Positions 34,133 through 47,450 of a stretch of DNA of 64,000 nucleotides are shown piece by piece. The stretch comes from Actinernus sp. WN-2022. Taxonomy: Eukaryota > Cnidaria > Anthozoa > Actiniaria > Actinernidae. Position numbers and translations under genes: made by a program. Under the pieces are notes generated by a model. The model was not told the origin of the DNA, did not search any database, and worked only from the letters and a program-made list of their open reading frames with translations. How positions within the stretch are numbered: position 1 is the first letter of the stretch; every line of letters begins with the position of its first letter. The DNA lies in the NCBI GenBank assembly GCA_030867875.1, contig JAOWCC010001589.1, positions 140,279,745-140,343,744 of the forward strand. The letters are read 5' to 3'.

Positions 34133-34482
34133 CCTGGTAGCATCAGAACACCAATGGATTAAGTTGGAGAAAGAAATGAAGAAAAAAATCAACATCTTCA
34201 AAAATGGTCAAATCTGTATTTTTTTCACCAGACCGGGTAGGCAAAAAATATCAGATTTCTGACAAAAACTAAAAAACCACTCAACATGCTTCAAAAGGTT
34301 GGCAAACAATCTCCTGGTAGCTTGAGAACAGAAATGGAGAAAGAATTGAAGAAAAAACTCAACATCTTCAAAAATGGTCAAATCTGTATTTTTTGGACCA
34401 GACCGGGTAGGCGAAAAATCTCAGATTTCTGACAAAAACTAAAAAACCACTCAAAATGCTTCAAAATGATGGCAAACAATCT

Positions 34483-34652
34483 CCTGGTAGCTTCAGAACA
34501 CAAATGAAATAAGTTGGAGAAAGAATAACAAAAATGCATACTTCACATAAAATTTAGAGTTTCATGTTTGCACTTACCTCAATTTAGGTCTCCCAACACC
34601 TAAACTTGCCCAGAACCAAGCCATTCTGTCCACAAGCACTTCACATCTTTAT
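34483..34652 (+). repeat. X block 26
   Basis: 170 bp; copy of block 20. Confidence 0.9.
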
Positions 34653-35002
34653 CCTGGTAGCATCAGAACACCAATGGATTAAGTTGGAGAAAGAAATGAA
34701 GAAAAAAATCAACATCTTCAAAAATGGTCAAATCTGTATTTTTTTCACCAGACCGGGTAGGCAAAAAATATCAGATTTCTGACAAAAACTAAAAAACCAC
34801 TCAACATGCTTCAAAAGGTTGGCAAACAATCTCCTGGTAGCTTGAGAACAGAAATGGAGAAAGAATTGAAGAAAAAACTCAACATCTTCAAAAATGGTCA
34901 AATCTGTATTTTTTGGACCAGACCGGGTAGGCGAAAAATCTCAGATTTCTGACAAAAACTAAAAAACCACTCAAAATGCTTCAAAATGATGGCAAACAAT
35001 CT

Positions 35003-35172
35003 CCTGGTAGCTTCAGAACACAAATGAAATAAGTTGGAGAAAGAATAACAAAAATGCATACTTCACATAAAATTTAGAGTTTCATGTTTGCACTTACCTC
35101 AATTTAGGTCTCCCAACACCTAAACTTGCCCAGAACCAAGCCATTCTGTCCACAAGCACTTCACATCTTTAT
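35003..35172 (+). repeat. X block 27
   Basis: 170 bp; copy of block 21, again followed by 'ctgaaaaaactaaa'. Confidence 0.9.
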
Positions 35173-36052
35173 CCTGGTAGCATCAGAACACCAATGGATT
35201 AAGTTGGAGAAAGAAATGAAGAAAAAAATCAACATCTTCAAAAATGGTCAAATCTGTATTTTTTTCACCAGACCGGGTAGGCAAAAAATATCAGATTTCT
35301 GAAAAAACTAAAAAACCACTCAATATGCTTCAAAATGATGGCCAACAATCTGCTGATAGTTTCCAGACATGAATGGATTACGTTGGAGAAAGAATTGGAG
35401 AAAAAAAATCAACATCTTCAAAAATGGTCAAATCTGTATTTTTTGGACCAGACCGGGTAGGCAAAAAATATCAGATTTCTGACAAAAACTAAAAAACCAC
35501 TCAATATGCTTCAAAAGGTTGGCAAACAATCTCCTGGTAGCTTGAGAACAGAAATGGAGAAAGAATTGAAGAAAAAAATCAACATCTTCAAAAATGGTCA
35601 AATCTGTATTTTTTGGACCAGACCGGGTAGGCAAAAAATATCAGATTTCTGACAAAAACTAAAAAACCACTCAATATGCTTCAAAAGGTTGGCAAACAAT
35701 CTCCTGGTAGCTTGAGAACAGAAATGGAGAAAGAATTGAAGAAAAAAATCAACATCTTCAAAAATGGCCAAATCTGTATTTTTTGGACCAGACCGGGTAG
35801 GCAAAAAATATCAGATTTCTGACAAAAACTAAAAAAACACTCAATATGCTTCAAAATGATGGCAAACAATCTGTGATAGTTAACAGACATGATTGGATTA
35901 AGTTGGAGAAAGAAATGAAGAAAAAAAATCAACATCTTCAAAAATGGTCAAATCTGTATTTTTTTGACCAGAACGGGTAGGCAAAAAATATCAGATTTCT
36001 GACAAAAACTAAAAAACCACTCAAAATGCTTCAAAATGATGGCAAACAATCT

Positions 36053-36222
36053 CCTTGTAGCTTCAGAACACAAATGAAATAAGTTGGAGAAAGAATAACA
36101 AAAATGCATACTTCACATAAAATTTAGAGTTTCATGTTTGCACTTACCTCAATGTAGGTCTCCCAACACCTAAACTTGCCCAGAACCAAGCCATTCTGTC
36201 CACAAGCACTTCACATCTTTAT
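36053..36222 (+). repeat. X block 28
   Basis: 170 bp; copy of block 22 with 'ccttgtag' and 'tgtagg'. Confidence 0.9.
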
Positions 36223-38515
36223 CCTGGTAGCATCAGAACACCAATGGATTAAGTTGGAGAAAGAAATGAAGAAAAAAATCAACATCTTCAAAAATGGGTC
36301 AAATCTGTATTTTTTGGACCAGACCGGGTAGGCAAAAAATATCAGATTTCTGACAAAAACTAAAAAACCACTCAATATGCTTCAAAATGATGGCCAACAA
36401 TCTGCTGATAGTTTCCAGACATGAATGGATTATGTTGGAGAAAGAATTGGAGAAAAAAATCAACATCTTCAAAAATGGTCAAATCTGTATTTTTTGGACC
36501 AGACCGGGTAGGCAAAAAATATCAGATTTCTGACAAAAACTAAAAAACCACTCAATATGCTTCAAAATGTTGGCAAACAATCTCCTGGTAGCTTGAGAAC
36601 ACAAATGGAGAAAGAATTGAAGAAAAAAAATCAACATCTTCAAAAATGGTCAAATCTGTATTTTTTTGACCAGACCGGGTAGGCAAAAAATGTCAGATTT
36701 CTGACAAAAACTAAAAAACCACTCAATATGCTTCAAAACGATGGCAAACAATCTGCTGATAGTTAACAGACATGATTGGATTAAGTTGGAGAAAGAAATG
36801 AAGAAGAAAAATCAACATCTTCAAAAATGGTCAAATCTGAATTTTTTTGACCAGACCGGGTAGGCAAAAAATATCAGATTTCTGACAAAAACTAAAAAAC
36901 AACTCAATATGCTTCAAAATGATGGCCAACAATCTGCTGATAGTTTCCAGACATGAAAGGATTTTGTTGGAGAAAGAATTGGAGAAAAAAATCAACATCT
37001 TCAAAAATGGTCAAATCTGTATTTTTTGGACCAGACCGGGTAGGCAAAAAATATCAGATTTCTGACAAAAACTAAAAAACCACTCAATATGCTTCAAAAT
37101 GATGGCAAACAATCTGCTGATAGTTAACAGACATGATTGGATTAAGTTGGAGAAAGAATTGAAGAAAAAATTAACATCTTCAAAAATGGTCAAATCTGTA
37201 TTTTTTGGACCAGACCGGGTAGGCGAAAAATCTCAGATTTCTGACAAAAACTAAAAAACCACTCAATATGCTTCAAAATGTTGGCAAACAATCTCCTGGT
37301 AGCTTGAGAACACAAATGGAGAAAGAATTGAAAAAAAAAAATCAACATCTTCAAAAATGGTCAAATCTGTATTTTTTTGACCAGACCGGGTAGGCAAAAA
37401 ATGTCAGATTTCTGACAAAAACTAAAAAACCACTCAATATGCTTCAAAAGGTTGGCAAACAATCTCCTGGTAGCTTGAGAACAGAAATGGAGAAAGAATT
37501 GAAGAAAAAAATCAACATCTTCAAAAATGGTCAAATCTGTATTTTTTGGACCAGACCGGGTAGGCAAAAAATGTCAGATTTCTGACAAAAACTAAAAAAC
37601 CACTCAATATGCTTCAAAACGATGGCAAACAATCTGCTGATAGTTAACAGACATGATTGGATTAAGTTGGAGAAAGAAATGAAGAAAAAAATCAACATCT
37701 TCAAAAATGGTCAAATCTGTATTTTTTTCACCAGACCGGGTAGTCAAAAAATATCAGATTTCTGACAAAAACTAAAAAACCACTCAATATGCTTCAAAAT
37801 GATGGCCAACAATCTGCTGATAGTTTCCAGACATGAATGGATTATGTTGGAGAAAGAATTGGAGAAAAAAATCAACATCTTCAAAAATGGTCAAATCTGT
37901 ATTTTTTTGGACCAGACCGGGTAGGCAAAAAATATCAGATTTCTGACAAAAACTAAAAAACCACTCAATATGCTTCAAAATGTTGGCAAACAATCTCCTG
38001 TTAGCTTGAGAACACAAATGTAGAAAGAATTGAAGAAAAAAATCAACATCTTCAAAAATGGTCAAATCTGTATTTTTTTGACCAGACCGGGTAGGCAAAA
38101 AATGTCAGATTTCTGACAAAAACTAAAAAACCACTCAATATGCTTCAAAACGATGGCAAACAATCTGCTGATAGTTAACAGACATGATTGGATTAAGTTG
38201 GAGAAAGAAATGAAGAAAAAAATCAACATCTTCAAAAATGGTCAAATCTGTATTTTTTGGACCAGACCGGGTAGGCAAAAATATCAGATTTCTGACCAAA
38301 ACTAAAAAACCACTCAACATGCTTCAAAAGGTTGGCAAACAATCTCCTGGTAGCTTGAGAACAGAAATGGAGAAAGAATTGAAGAAAAAACTCAACATCT
38401 TCAAAAATGGTCAAATCTGTATTTTTTGGACCAGACCGGGTAGGCGAAAAATCTCAGATTTCTGACAAAAACTAAAAAACCACTCAAAATGCTTCAAAAT
38501 GATGGCAAACAATCT

Positions 38516-38685
38516 CCTGGTAGCTTCAGAACACAAATGAAATAAGTTGGAGAAAGAATAACAAAAATGCATACTTCACATAAAATTTAGAGTTTCATGT
38601 TTGCACTTACCTCAATTTAGGTCTCCCAACACCTAAACTTGCCCAGAACCAAGCCATTCTGTCCACAAGCACTTCACATCTTTAT
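38516..38685 (+). repeat. X block 29
   Basis: 170 bp; copy of block 23. Confidence 0.9.
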
Positions 38686-39384
38686 CCTGGTAGCATCAGA
38701 ACACCAATGGATTAAGTTGGAGAAAGAAATGAAGAAAAAAATCAACATCTTCAAAAATGGTCAAATCGGTATTTTTTGGACCAGACCGGGTAGGCAAAAA
38801 ATGTCAGATTTCTGACAAAAACTAAAAAAACGCTCAATATGCTTCAAAATGATGGCCAACAATCTGCTGATAGTTTCCAGACATGAATGGATTATGTTGG
38901 AGAAAGAATTGGAGAAAAAAAATCAACATCTTCAAAAATGGTCAAATCTGTATTTTTTGGACCAGACCGGGTAGGCAAAAATATCAGATTTCTGACAAAA
39001 ACTAAAAAACCACTCAACATGCTTCAAAAGGTTGGCAAACAATCTCCTGGTAGCTTGAGAACAGAAATGGAGAAAGAATTGAAGAAAAAATCAACATCTT
39101 CAAAAATGGTCAAATCTGTATTTTTTGGACCAGACCGGGTAGGCAAAAAATATCAGATTTCTGACAAAAACTAAAAAACTACTCAACATGCTTCAAAAGG
39201 TTGGCAAACAATCTCCTGGTAGCTTGAGAACAGAAATGGAGAAAGAATTGAAGAAAAAACTCAACATCTTCAAAAATGGTCAAATCTGTATTTTTTGGAC
39301 CAGACCGGGTAGGCGAAAAATCTCAGATTTCTGACAAAAACTAAAAAACCACTCAAAATGCTTCAAAATGATGGCAAACAATCT

Positions 39385-39554
39385 CCTGGTAGCTTCAGAA
39401 CACAAATGAAATAAGTTGGAGAAAGAATAACAAATATGCATACTTCACATAAAATTTAGAGTTTCATGTTTGCACTTACCTCAATTTAGGTCTCCCAACA
39501 CCTAAACTTGCCCAGAACCAAGCCATTCTGTCCACAAGCACTTCACATCTTTAT
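39385..39554 (+). repeat. X block 30
   Basis: 170 bp; copy of block 24 with 'aacaaatatgc'. Confidence 0.9.
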
Positions 39555-39904
39555 CCTGGTAGCATCAGAACACCAATGGATTATGTTGGAGAAAGAAATG
39601 AAGAAAAAAATCAACATCTTCAAAAATGGTCAAATCTGTATTTTTTGGACCAGACCGGGTAGGCAAAAAATAACAGATTTCTGACAAAAACTAAAAAACC
39701 ACTCAATATGCTTCAAAAGGTTGGCAAACAATCTCCTGGTAGCTTGAGAACAGAAATGGAGAAAGAATTGAAGAAAAAAATCAACATCTTCAAAAATGGT
39801 CAAATCTGTATTTTTTTTACCAGACCGGGTAGGCAAAAAATATCAGATTTCTGACAAAAACTAAAAAACCACTCAAAATGCTTCAAAATGATGGCAAACA
39901 ATCT

Positions 39905-40074
39905 CCTTGTAGCTTCAGAACACAAATGAAATAAGTTGGAGAAAGAATAACAAAAATGCATACTTCACATAAAATTTAGAGTTTCATGTTTGCACTTACC
40001 TCAATGTAGGTCTCCCAACACCTAAACTTGCCCAGAACCAAGCCATTCTGTCCACAAGCACTTCACATCTTTAT
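39905..40074 (+). repeat. X block 31
   Basis: 170 bp; 'ccttgtag' and 'tgtagg'; has 'cttgccca' where block 12 has 'cttaccca'. Confidence 0.9.
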
Positions 40075-40254
40075 CCTGGTAGCATCAGAACACCAATGGA
40101 TTAAGTTGGAGAAAGAAATGAAGAAAAAAATCAACATCTTCAAAAATGGTCAAATCTGTATTTTTTTTACCAGACCGGGTAGGCAAAAAATATCAGATTT
40201 CTGACAAAAACTAAAAAACCACTCAAAATGCTTCAAAATGATGGCAAACAATCT

Positions 40255-40424
40255 CCTTGTAGCTTCAGAACACAAATGAAATAAGTTGGAGAAAGAATAA
40301 CAAAAATGCATACTTCACATAAAATTTAGAGTTTCATGTTTGCACTTACCTCAATGTAGGTCTCCCAACACCTAAACTTGCCCAGAACCAAGCCATTCTG
40401 TCCACAAGCACTTCACATCTTTAT
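40255..40424 (+). repeat. X block 32
   Basis: 170 bp; counterpart of block 13. Confidence 0.9.
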
Positions 40425-41045
40425 CCTGGTAGCATCAGAACACCAATGGATTAAGTTGGAGAAAGAAATGAAGAAAAAAATCAACATCTTCAAAAATGGG
40501 TCAAATCTGTATTTTTTGGACCAGACCGGGTAGGCAAAAAATATCAGATTTCTGACAAAAACTAAAAAACCACTCAATATGCTTCAAAATGATGGCCAAC
40601 AATCTGCTGATAGTTTCCAGACATGAATGGATTATGTTGGAGAAAGAATTGGAGAAAAAAATCAACATCTTCAAAAATGGTCAAATCTGTATTTTTTGGA
40701 CCAGACCGGGTAGGCAAAAAATATCAGATTTCTGACAAAAACTAAAAAACCACTCAATATGCTTCAAAATGTTGGCAAACAATCTCCTGGTAGCTTGAGA
40801 ACACAAATGGAGAAAGAATTGAAGAAAAAAAATCAACATCTTCAAAAATGGTCAAATCTGTATTTTTTTGACCAGACCGGGTAGGCAAAAAATGTCAGAT
40901 TTCTGACAAAAACTAAAAAACCACTCAATATGCTTCAAAACGATGGCAAACAATCTGCTGATAGTTAACAGACATGATTGGATTAAGTTGGAGAAAGAAA
41001 TGAAGAAAAAAATCAACATCTTCAAAAATGGTCAAATCTGAATTT

Positions 41046-41062
41046 TTTCGACCAGACCGGGT
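41046..41062 (+). other. CENP-B-box-like motif 7
   Basis: Same 17-mer in domain VI, at the right edge of the 20,478-offset copy; counterpart of motif 1. The preceding bases read 'ctgaatttttt' rather than 'ctgtatttttt'. Confidence 0.55.
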
Positions 41063-41315
41063 AGGCAAAAAATATCAGATTTCTGACAAAAACTAAAAAA
41101 CCACTCAATATGCTTCAAAATGATGGCAAACAATCTGCTGATAGTTAACAGACATGATTGGATTAAGTTGGAGAAAGAATTGAAGAAAAAATTAACATCT
41201 TCAAAAATGGTCAAATCTGTATTTTTTGGACCAGACCGGGTAGGCGAAAAATCTCAGATTTCTGACAAAAACTAAAAAACCACTCAAAATGCTTCAAAAT
41301 GATGGCAAACAATCT

Positions 41316-41485
41316 CCTGGTAGCTTCAGAACACAAATGAAATAAGTTGGAGAAAGAATAACAAAAATGCATACTTCACATCAAATTTAGAGTTTCATGT
41401 TTGCACTTACCTCAATTTAGGTCTCCCAACACCTAAACTTGCCCAGAACCAAGCCATTCTGTCCACAAGCACTTCACATATTTAT
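41316..41485 (+). repeat. X block 33
   Basis: 170 bp; two private changes, 'cacatcaaa' and 'cacatattta'; donor-like motif and hairpin intact. Confidence 0.9.
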
Positions 41486-42024
41486 CCTGGTAGCATCAGA
41501 ACACCAATGGATTAAGTTGGAGAAAGAAATTAAGAAAAAAATCAACATCTTCAAAAATGGTCAAATCTGTATTTTTTTCACCAGACCGGGTAGGCAAAAA
41601 ATATCAGATTTCTGACAAAAACTAAAAAACCACTCAATATGCTTCAAAATGATGGCCAACAATCTGCTGATAGTTTCCAGACATGAATGGATTATGTTGG
41701 AGAAAGAATTGGAGAAAAAAATCAACATCTTCAAAAATGGTCAAATCTGTATTTTTTGGACCAGACCGGGTAGGCAAAAAATATCAGATTTCTGACAAAA
41801 ACTAAAAAACCACTCAATATGCTTCAAAATGATGGCGAACAATCTGCTGATAGTTAACAGACATGATTGGATTAAGTTGGAGAAAGAATTGAAGAAAAAA
41901 TCAACATCTTCAAAAATGGTCAAATCTCTATGTTTTTGACCAGACCGGGTAGGCGAAAAATCTCAGATTTCTGACAAAAACTAAAAAACCACTCAAAATG
42001 CTTCAAAATGATGGCAAACAATCT

Positions 42025-42194
42025 CCTTGTAGCTTCAGAACACAAATGAAATAAGTTGGAGAAAGAATAACAAAAATGCATACTTCACATAAAATTTAGA
42101 GTTTCATGTTTGCACTTACCTCAATTTAGGTCTCCCAACACCTAAACTTGCCCAGAACCAAGCCATTCTGTCCACAAGTTATTCACATCTTTAT
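42025..42194 (+). repeat. X block 34
   Basis: 170 bp; 'ccttgtag' start; private 'cacaagttattcac' in place of 'cacaagcacttcac'. Confidence 0.9.
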
Positions 42195-42425
42195 CCTGGT
42201 AGCATCAGAACACCAATGGATTATGTTGGAGAAAGAAATGAAGAAAAAAATCAACATCTTCAAAAATGGTCAAATCTGTATTATTTGGACCAGACCGGGT
42301 AGGCAAAAAATATCAGATTTCTGACAAAAACTAAAAAACCACTCAATATGCTTCAAAAGGTTGGCAAACAATCTCCTGGTAGCTTGAGAACAGAAATGGA
42401 GAAAGAATTGAAGAAAAAAATCAAC

Positions 42426-42455
42426 ATCTTCAAAAAAAAAACTCAAAATGATGGC
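42426..42455 (+). repeat. Fused monomer junction, form 2
   Basis: 'atcttc' followed by ten A and then 'ctcaaaatgatgg'. Same extent of loss as form 1, but 'aaac' has become 'aaaa', so this lineage is separate from or mutated relative to the domain I copies. Leads into X block 35. Confidence 0.83.
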
Positions 42456-42464
42456 AAACAATCT

Positions 42465-42634
42465 CCTGGTAGCTTCAGAACACAAATGAAATAAGTTGGA
42501 GAAAGAATAACAAAAATGCATACTTCACATAAAATTTAGAGTTTCATGTTTGCACTTACCTCAATTTAGGTCTCCCAACACCTAAACTTGCCCAGAACCA
42601 AGCCATTCTGTCCACAAGCACTTCACATCTTTAT
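42465..42634 (+). repeat. X block 35
   Basis: 170 bp; 'cctggtag' start after a fused monomer. The 4,986-bp duplication begins just inside it: its shifted counterpart starts 'ccttg'. Confidence 0.9.
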
Positions 42635-42984
42635 CCTGGTAGCATCAGAACACCAATGGATTAAGTTGGAGAAAGAAATGAAGAAATAAATCAACATCTT
42701 CAAAAATGGTCAAATCTGTATTTTTTGGACCAGACCGGGTAGGCAAAAAATATCAGATTTCTGACAAAAACTAAAAAAACACTCAATATGCTTCAAAAGG
42801 TTGGCAAACAATCTCCTGGTAGCTTGAGAACAGAAATGGAGAAAGAATTGAAGAAAAAAATCAACATCTTCAAAAATGGTCAAATCTGTATTTTTTTTAC
42901 CAGACCGGGTAGGCAAAAAATATCAGATTTCTGACAAAAACTAAAAACCCACTCAAAATGCTTCAAAATGATGGCAAACAATCT

Positions 42985-43154
42985 CCTTGTAGCTTCAGAA
43001 CACAAATGAAATAAGTTGGAGAAAGAATAACTAAAATGCATACTTCACATAAAATTTAGAGTTTCATGTTTGCACTTACCTCAATTTAGGTCTCCCAACA
43101 CCTAAACTTCCCCAGAACCAAGCCTTTCTGTCCACAAGCACTTCACATCTTTAT
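42985..43154 (+). repeat. X block 36
   Basis: 170 bp; 'ccttgtag' start; private 'aactaaaatgc', 'cttccccag' and 'gcctttctg'. Confidence 0.9.
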
Positions 43155-43564
43155 CCTGGTAGCATCAGAACACCAATGGATTAAGTTGGAGAAAGAAATG
43201 AAGAAAAAAATCAACATCTTCAAAAATGGTCAAATCTGTATTTTTTGGACCAGACCGGGTAGGCAAAAAATATCAGATTTCTGACAAAAACTAAAAAACC
43301 ACTCAATATGCTTCAAAATGATGGCAAACAATCTGCTGATAGTTAACAGACATGATTGGATTAAGTTGGAGAAAGAATTGAAGAAAAAATCAACACCTTC
43401 AAAAATGGTCAAATCTGTATTTTTTGGACCAGACCGGGTAGGCAAAAAATATCAGATTTCTGACAAAAACTAAAAAACCACTCAACATGCTTCAAAAGGT
43501 TGGCAAACAATCTCCTGGTAGCTTGAGAACAGAAATGGAGAAAGAATTGAAGAAAAAAATCAAC

Positions 43565-43594
43565 ATCTTCAAAAAAAAAACTCAAAATGATGGC
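43565..43594 (+). repeat. Fused monomer junction, form 2
   Basis: Same ten-A junction as at 42,426; leads into X block 37. Confidence 0.83.
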
Positions 43595-43603
43595 AAACAA
43601 TCT

Positions 43604-43773
43604 CCTGGTAGCTTCAGAACACAAATGAAATAAGTTGGAGAAAGAATAACAAAAATGCATACTTCACATAAAATTTAGAGTTTCATGTTTGCACTTACCT
43701 CAATTTAGGTCTCCCAACACCTAAACTTCCCCAGAACCAAGCCTTTCTGTCCACAAGCACTTCACATCTTTAT
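43604..43773 (+). repeat. X block 37
   Basis: 170 bp; 'cctggtag' start; shares 'cttccccag' and 'gcctttctg' with block 36. Confidence 0.9.
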
Positions 43774-44301
43774 CCTGGTAGCATCAGAACACCAATGGAT
43801 TAAGTTGGAGAAAGAAATGAAGAAAAAAATCAACATCTTCAAAAATGGTCAAATCTGTATTTTTTGGACCAGACCGGGTAGGCAAAAAATAGCAGATTTC
43901 TGACAAAAACTAAAAAAACACTCAATATGCTTCAAAATGATGGCAAACAATCTGCTGATAGTTAACAGACATGATTGGATTAAGTTGGAGAAAGAATTGA
44001 AGAAAAAATCAACATCTTCAAAAATGGTCAAATCTGTATTTTTTGGACCAGACCGGGTAGGCAAAAATATCAGATTTCTGACAAAAACTAAAAAACCACT
44101 CAACATGCTTCAAAAGGTTGGCAAACAATCTCCTGGTAGCTTGAGAACAGAAATGGAGAAAGAATTTAAGAAAAAAATCAACATCTTCAAAAATGGTCAA
44201 ATCTGTATTTTTTGGACCAGACCGGGTAGGCGAAAAATCTCAGATTTCTGACAAAAACTAAAAAACCACTCAAAATGCTTCAAAATGATGGCAAACAATC
44301 T

Positions 44302-44471
44302 CCTGGTAGCTTCAGAACACAAATGAAATAAGTTGGAGAAAGAATAACAAAAATGCATACTTCACATAAAATTTAGAGTTTCATGTTTGCACTTACCTCA
44401 ATTTAGGTCTCCCAACACCTAAACTTGCCCAGAACCAAGCCATTCTGTCCACAAGCACTTCACATCTTTAT
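44302..44471 (+). repeat. X block 38
   Basis: 170 bp; common form; followed by the private 'ttggagagagaaatg'. Confidence 0.9.
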
Positions 44472-44910
44472 CCTGGTAGCATCAGAACACCAATGGATTA
44501 AGTTGGAGAGAGAAATGAAGAAAAAAATCAACATCTTCAAAAATGGTCAAATCTGTATTTTTTGGACCAGACCGGGTAGGCAAAAAATATCAGATTTCTG
44601 ACAAAAACTAAAAAACCACTCAATATGCTTCAAAATGATGGCCAACAATCTGCTGATAGTTTCCAGACATGAATGGATTATGTTGGAGAAAGAATTGGAG
44701 AAAAAAATCAACATCTTCAAAAATGGTCAAATCTGTATTTTTTTGACCAGAGCGGGTAGGCAAAAAATGTCAGATTTCTGACAAAAACTAAAAAACCACT
44801 CAATATGCTTCAAAAGGTTGGCAAACAATCTCCTGGTAGCTTGAGAACAGAAATGGAGAAAGAATTGAAGAAAAAAATCAACATCTTCAAAAATGGTCAA
44901 ATCTGTATTT

Positions 44911-44927
44911 TTTCGACCAGACCGGGT
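44911..44927 (+). other. CENP-B-box-like motif 8
   Basis: Same 17-mer in the first copy of the 4,986-bp duplication, just after a 'ccagagcggg' monomer, as in domain III. Confidence 0.55.
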
Positions 44928-45700
44928 AGGCAAAAAATATCAGATTTCTGACAAAAACTAAAAAACCACTCAATATGCTTCAAAATGATGGCCAACAATC
45001 TGCTGATAGTTTCCAGACATGAATGGATTATGTTGGAGAAAGAATTGGAGAAAAAAATCAACATCTTCAAAAATGGTCAAATCTGTATTTTTTGGACCAG
45101 ACCGGGTAGGCAAAAAATATCAGATTTCTGACAAAAACTAAAAAACCACTCAATATGCTTCAAAATGTTGGCAAACAATCTCCTGGTAGCTTGAGAACAC
45201 AAATGTAGAAAGAATTGAAGAAAAAAATCAACATCTTCAAAAATGGTCAAATCTGTATTTTTTTGACCAGACCGGGTAGGCAAAAAATGTCAGATTTCTG
45301 ACAAAAACTAAAAAACCACTCAATATGCTTCAAAACGATGGCAAACAATCTGCTGATAGTTAACAGACATGATTGGATTAAGTTGGAGAAAGAAATGAAG
45401 AAAAAAATCAACATCTTCAAAAATGGTCAAATCTGTATTTTTTGGACCAGACCGGGTAGGCAAAAATATCAGATTTCTGACAAAAACTAAAAAACCACTC
45501 AACATGCTTCAAAAGGTTGGCAAACAATCTCCTGGTAGCTTGAGAACAGAAATGGAGAAAGAATTGAAGAAAAAACTCAACATCTTCAAAAATGGTCAAA
45601 TCTGTATTTTTTGGACCAGACCGGGTAGGCGAAAAATCTCAGATTTCTGACAAAAACTAAAAAACCACTCAAAATGCTTCAAAATGATGGCAAACAATCT

Positions 45701-45870
45701 CCTGGTAGCTTCAGAACACAAATGAAATAAGTTGGAGAAAGAATAACAAAAATGCATACTTCACATAAAATTTAGAGTTTCATGTTTGCACTTACCTCAA
45801 TTTAGGTCTCCCAACACCTAAACTTGCCCAGAACCAAGCCATTCTGTCCACAAGCACTTCACATCTTTAT
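45701..45870 (+). repeat. X block 39
   Basis: 170 bp; common form; counterpart of block 14 (offset 21,370). Confidence 0.9.
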
Positions 45871-47100
45871 CCTGGTAGCATCAGAACACCAATGGATTAA
45901 GTTGGAGAAAGAAATGAAGAAAAAAATCAACATCTTCAAAAATGGTCAAATCTGTATTTTTTTCACCAGACCGGGTAGTCAAAAAATATCAGATTTCTGA
46001 CAAAAACTAAAAAACCACTCAATATGCTTCAAAATGATGGCCAACAATCTGCTGATAGTTTCCAGACATGAATGGATTATGTTGGAGAAAGAATTGGATA
46101 AAAAAATCAACATCTTCAAAAATGGTCAAATCTGTATTTTTTGGACCAGACCGGGTAGGCAAAAAATATCAGATTTCTGACAAAAACTAAAAAACCACTC
46201 AATATGCTTCAAAATGTTGGCAAACAATCTCCTGGTAGCTTGAGAACACAAATGTAGAAAGAATTGAAGAAAAAAATCAACATCTTCAAAAATGGTCAAA
46301 TCTGTATTTTTTTCACCAGACCGGGTAGTCAAAAAATATCAGATTTCTGACAAAAACTAAAAAACCACTCAATATGCTTCAAAATGATGGCCAACAATCT
46401 GCTGATAGTTTCCAGACATGAATGGATTATGTTGGAGAAAGAATTGGATAAAAAAATCAACATCTTCAAAAATGGTCAAATCTGTATTTTTTGGACCAGA
46501 CCGGGTAGGCAAAAAATATCAGATTTCTGACAAAAACTAAAAAACCACTCAATATGCTTCAAAATGTTGGCAAACAATCTCCTGGTAGCTTGAGAACACA
46601 AATGTAGAAAGAATTGAAGAAAAAAATCAACATCTTCAAAAATGGTCAAATCTGTATTTTTTTGACCAGACCGGGTAGGCAAAAAATGTCAGATTTCTGA
46701 CAAAAACTAAAAAACCACTCAATATGCTTCAAAACGATGGCAAACAATCTGCTGATAGTTAACAGACATGATTGGATTAAGTTGGAGAAAGAAATGAAGA
46801 AAAAAATCAACATCTTCAAAAATGGTCAAATCTGTATTTTTTGGACCAGACCGGGTAGGCAAAAAATATCAGATTTCTGACAAAAACTAAAAAACCACTC
46901 AACATGCTTCAAAAGGTTGGCAAACAATCTCCTGGTAGCTTGAGAACAGAAATGGATAAAGAATTGAAGAAAAAACTCAACATCTTCAAAAATGGTCAAA
47001 TCTGTATTTTTTGGACCAGACCGGGTAGGCGAAAAATCTCAGATTTCTGACAAAAACTAAAAAACCACTCAAAATGCTTCAAAAGGTTCGCAAACAATCT

Positions 47101-47270
47101 CCTTGTAGCTTCAGAACACAAATGAAATAAGTTGGAGAAAGAATAACAAAAATGCATACTTCACATAAAATTTAGAGTTTCATGTTTGCACTTACCTCAA
47201 TTTAGGTCTCCCAACACCTAAACTTGCCCAGAACCAAGCCATTCTGTCCACAAGCACTTCACATCTTTAT
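47101..47270 (+). repeat. X block 40
   Basis: 170 bp; 'ccttgtag' start after 'ggttcgcaaac'; counterpart of block 15 (offset 21,720). Confidence 0.9.
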
Positions 47271-47450
47271 CCTGGTAGCATCAGAACACCAATGGATTAA
47301 GTTGGAGAAAGAAATGAAGAAATAAATCAACATCTTCAAAAATGGTCAAATCTGTATTTTTTGGACCAGACCGGGTAGGCAAAAAATATCAGATTTCTGA
47401 CAAAAACTAAAAAAACACTCAATATGCTTCAAAAGGTTGGCAAACAATCT

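Larger units (their letters stand above)
33900..39841 (+). repeat. Domain V: 5,942-bp tandem duplication, copy 2
   Basis: Directly abuts copy 1. The junction falls in 'cagatttctgacaaaaact', a segment present in every monomer, as expected for unequal homologous exchange. Beyond 39,841 the sequence continues as in domain II ('aaccactcaaaatgc') rather than starting a third copy ('aaacactcaaaatgc'). Confidence 0.88.
39842..42469 (+). repeat. Domain VI: transitional A/B/X array
   Basis: To about 41,100 this continues the 20,478-offset copy of domain II. Beyond that, the monomers have several private substitutions found nowhere else in the window: 'cacatcaaattt' near 41,378, 'cacatattta' near 41,476, 'atctctatgttttt' near 41,925, and 'aagttattcac' near 42,177. 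This makes it the least homogenised stretch after domain I. Confidence 0.78.
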
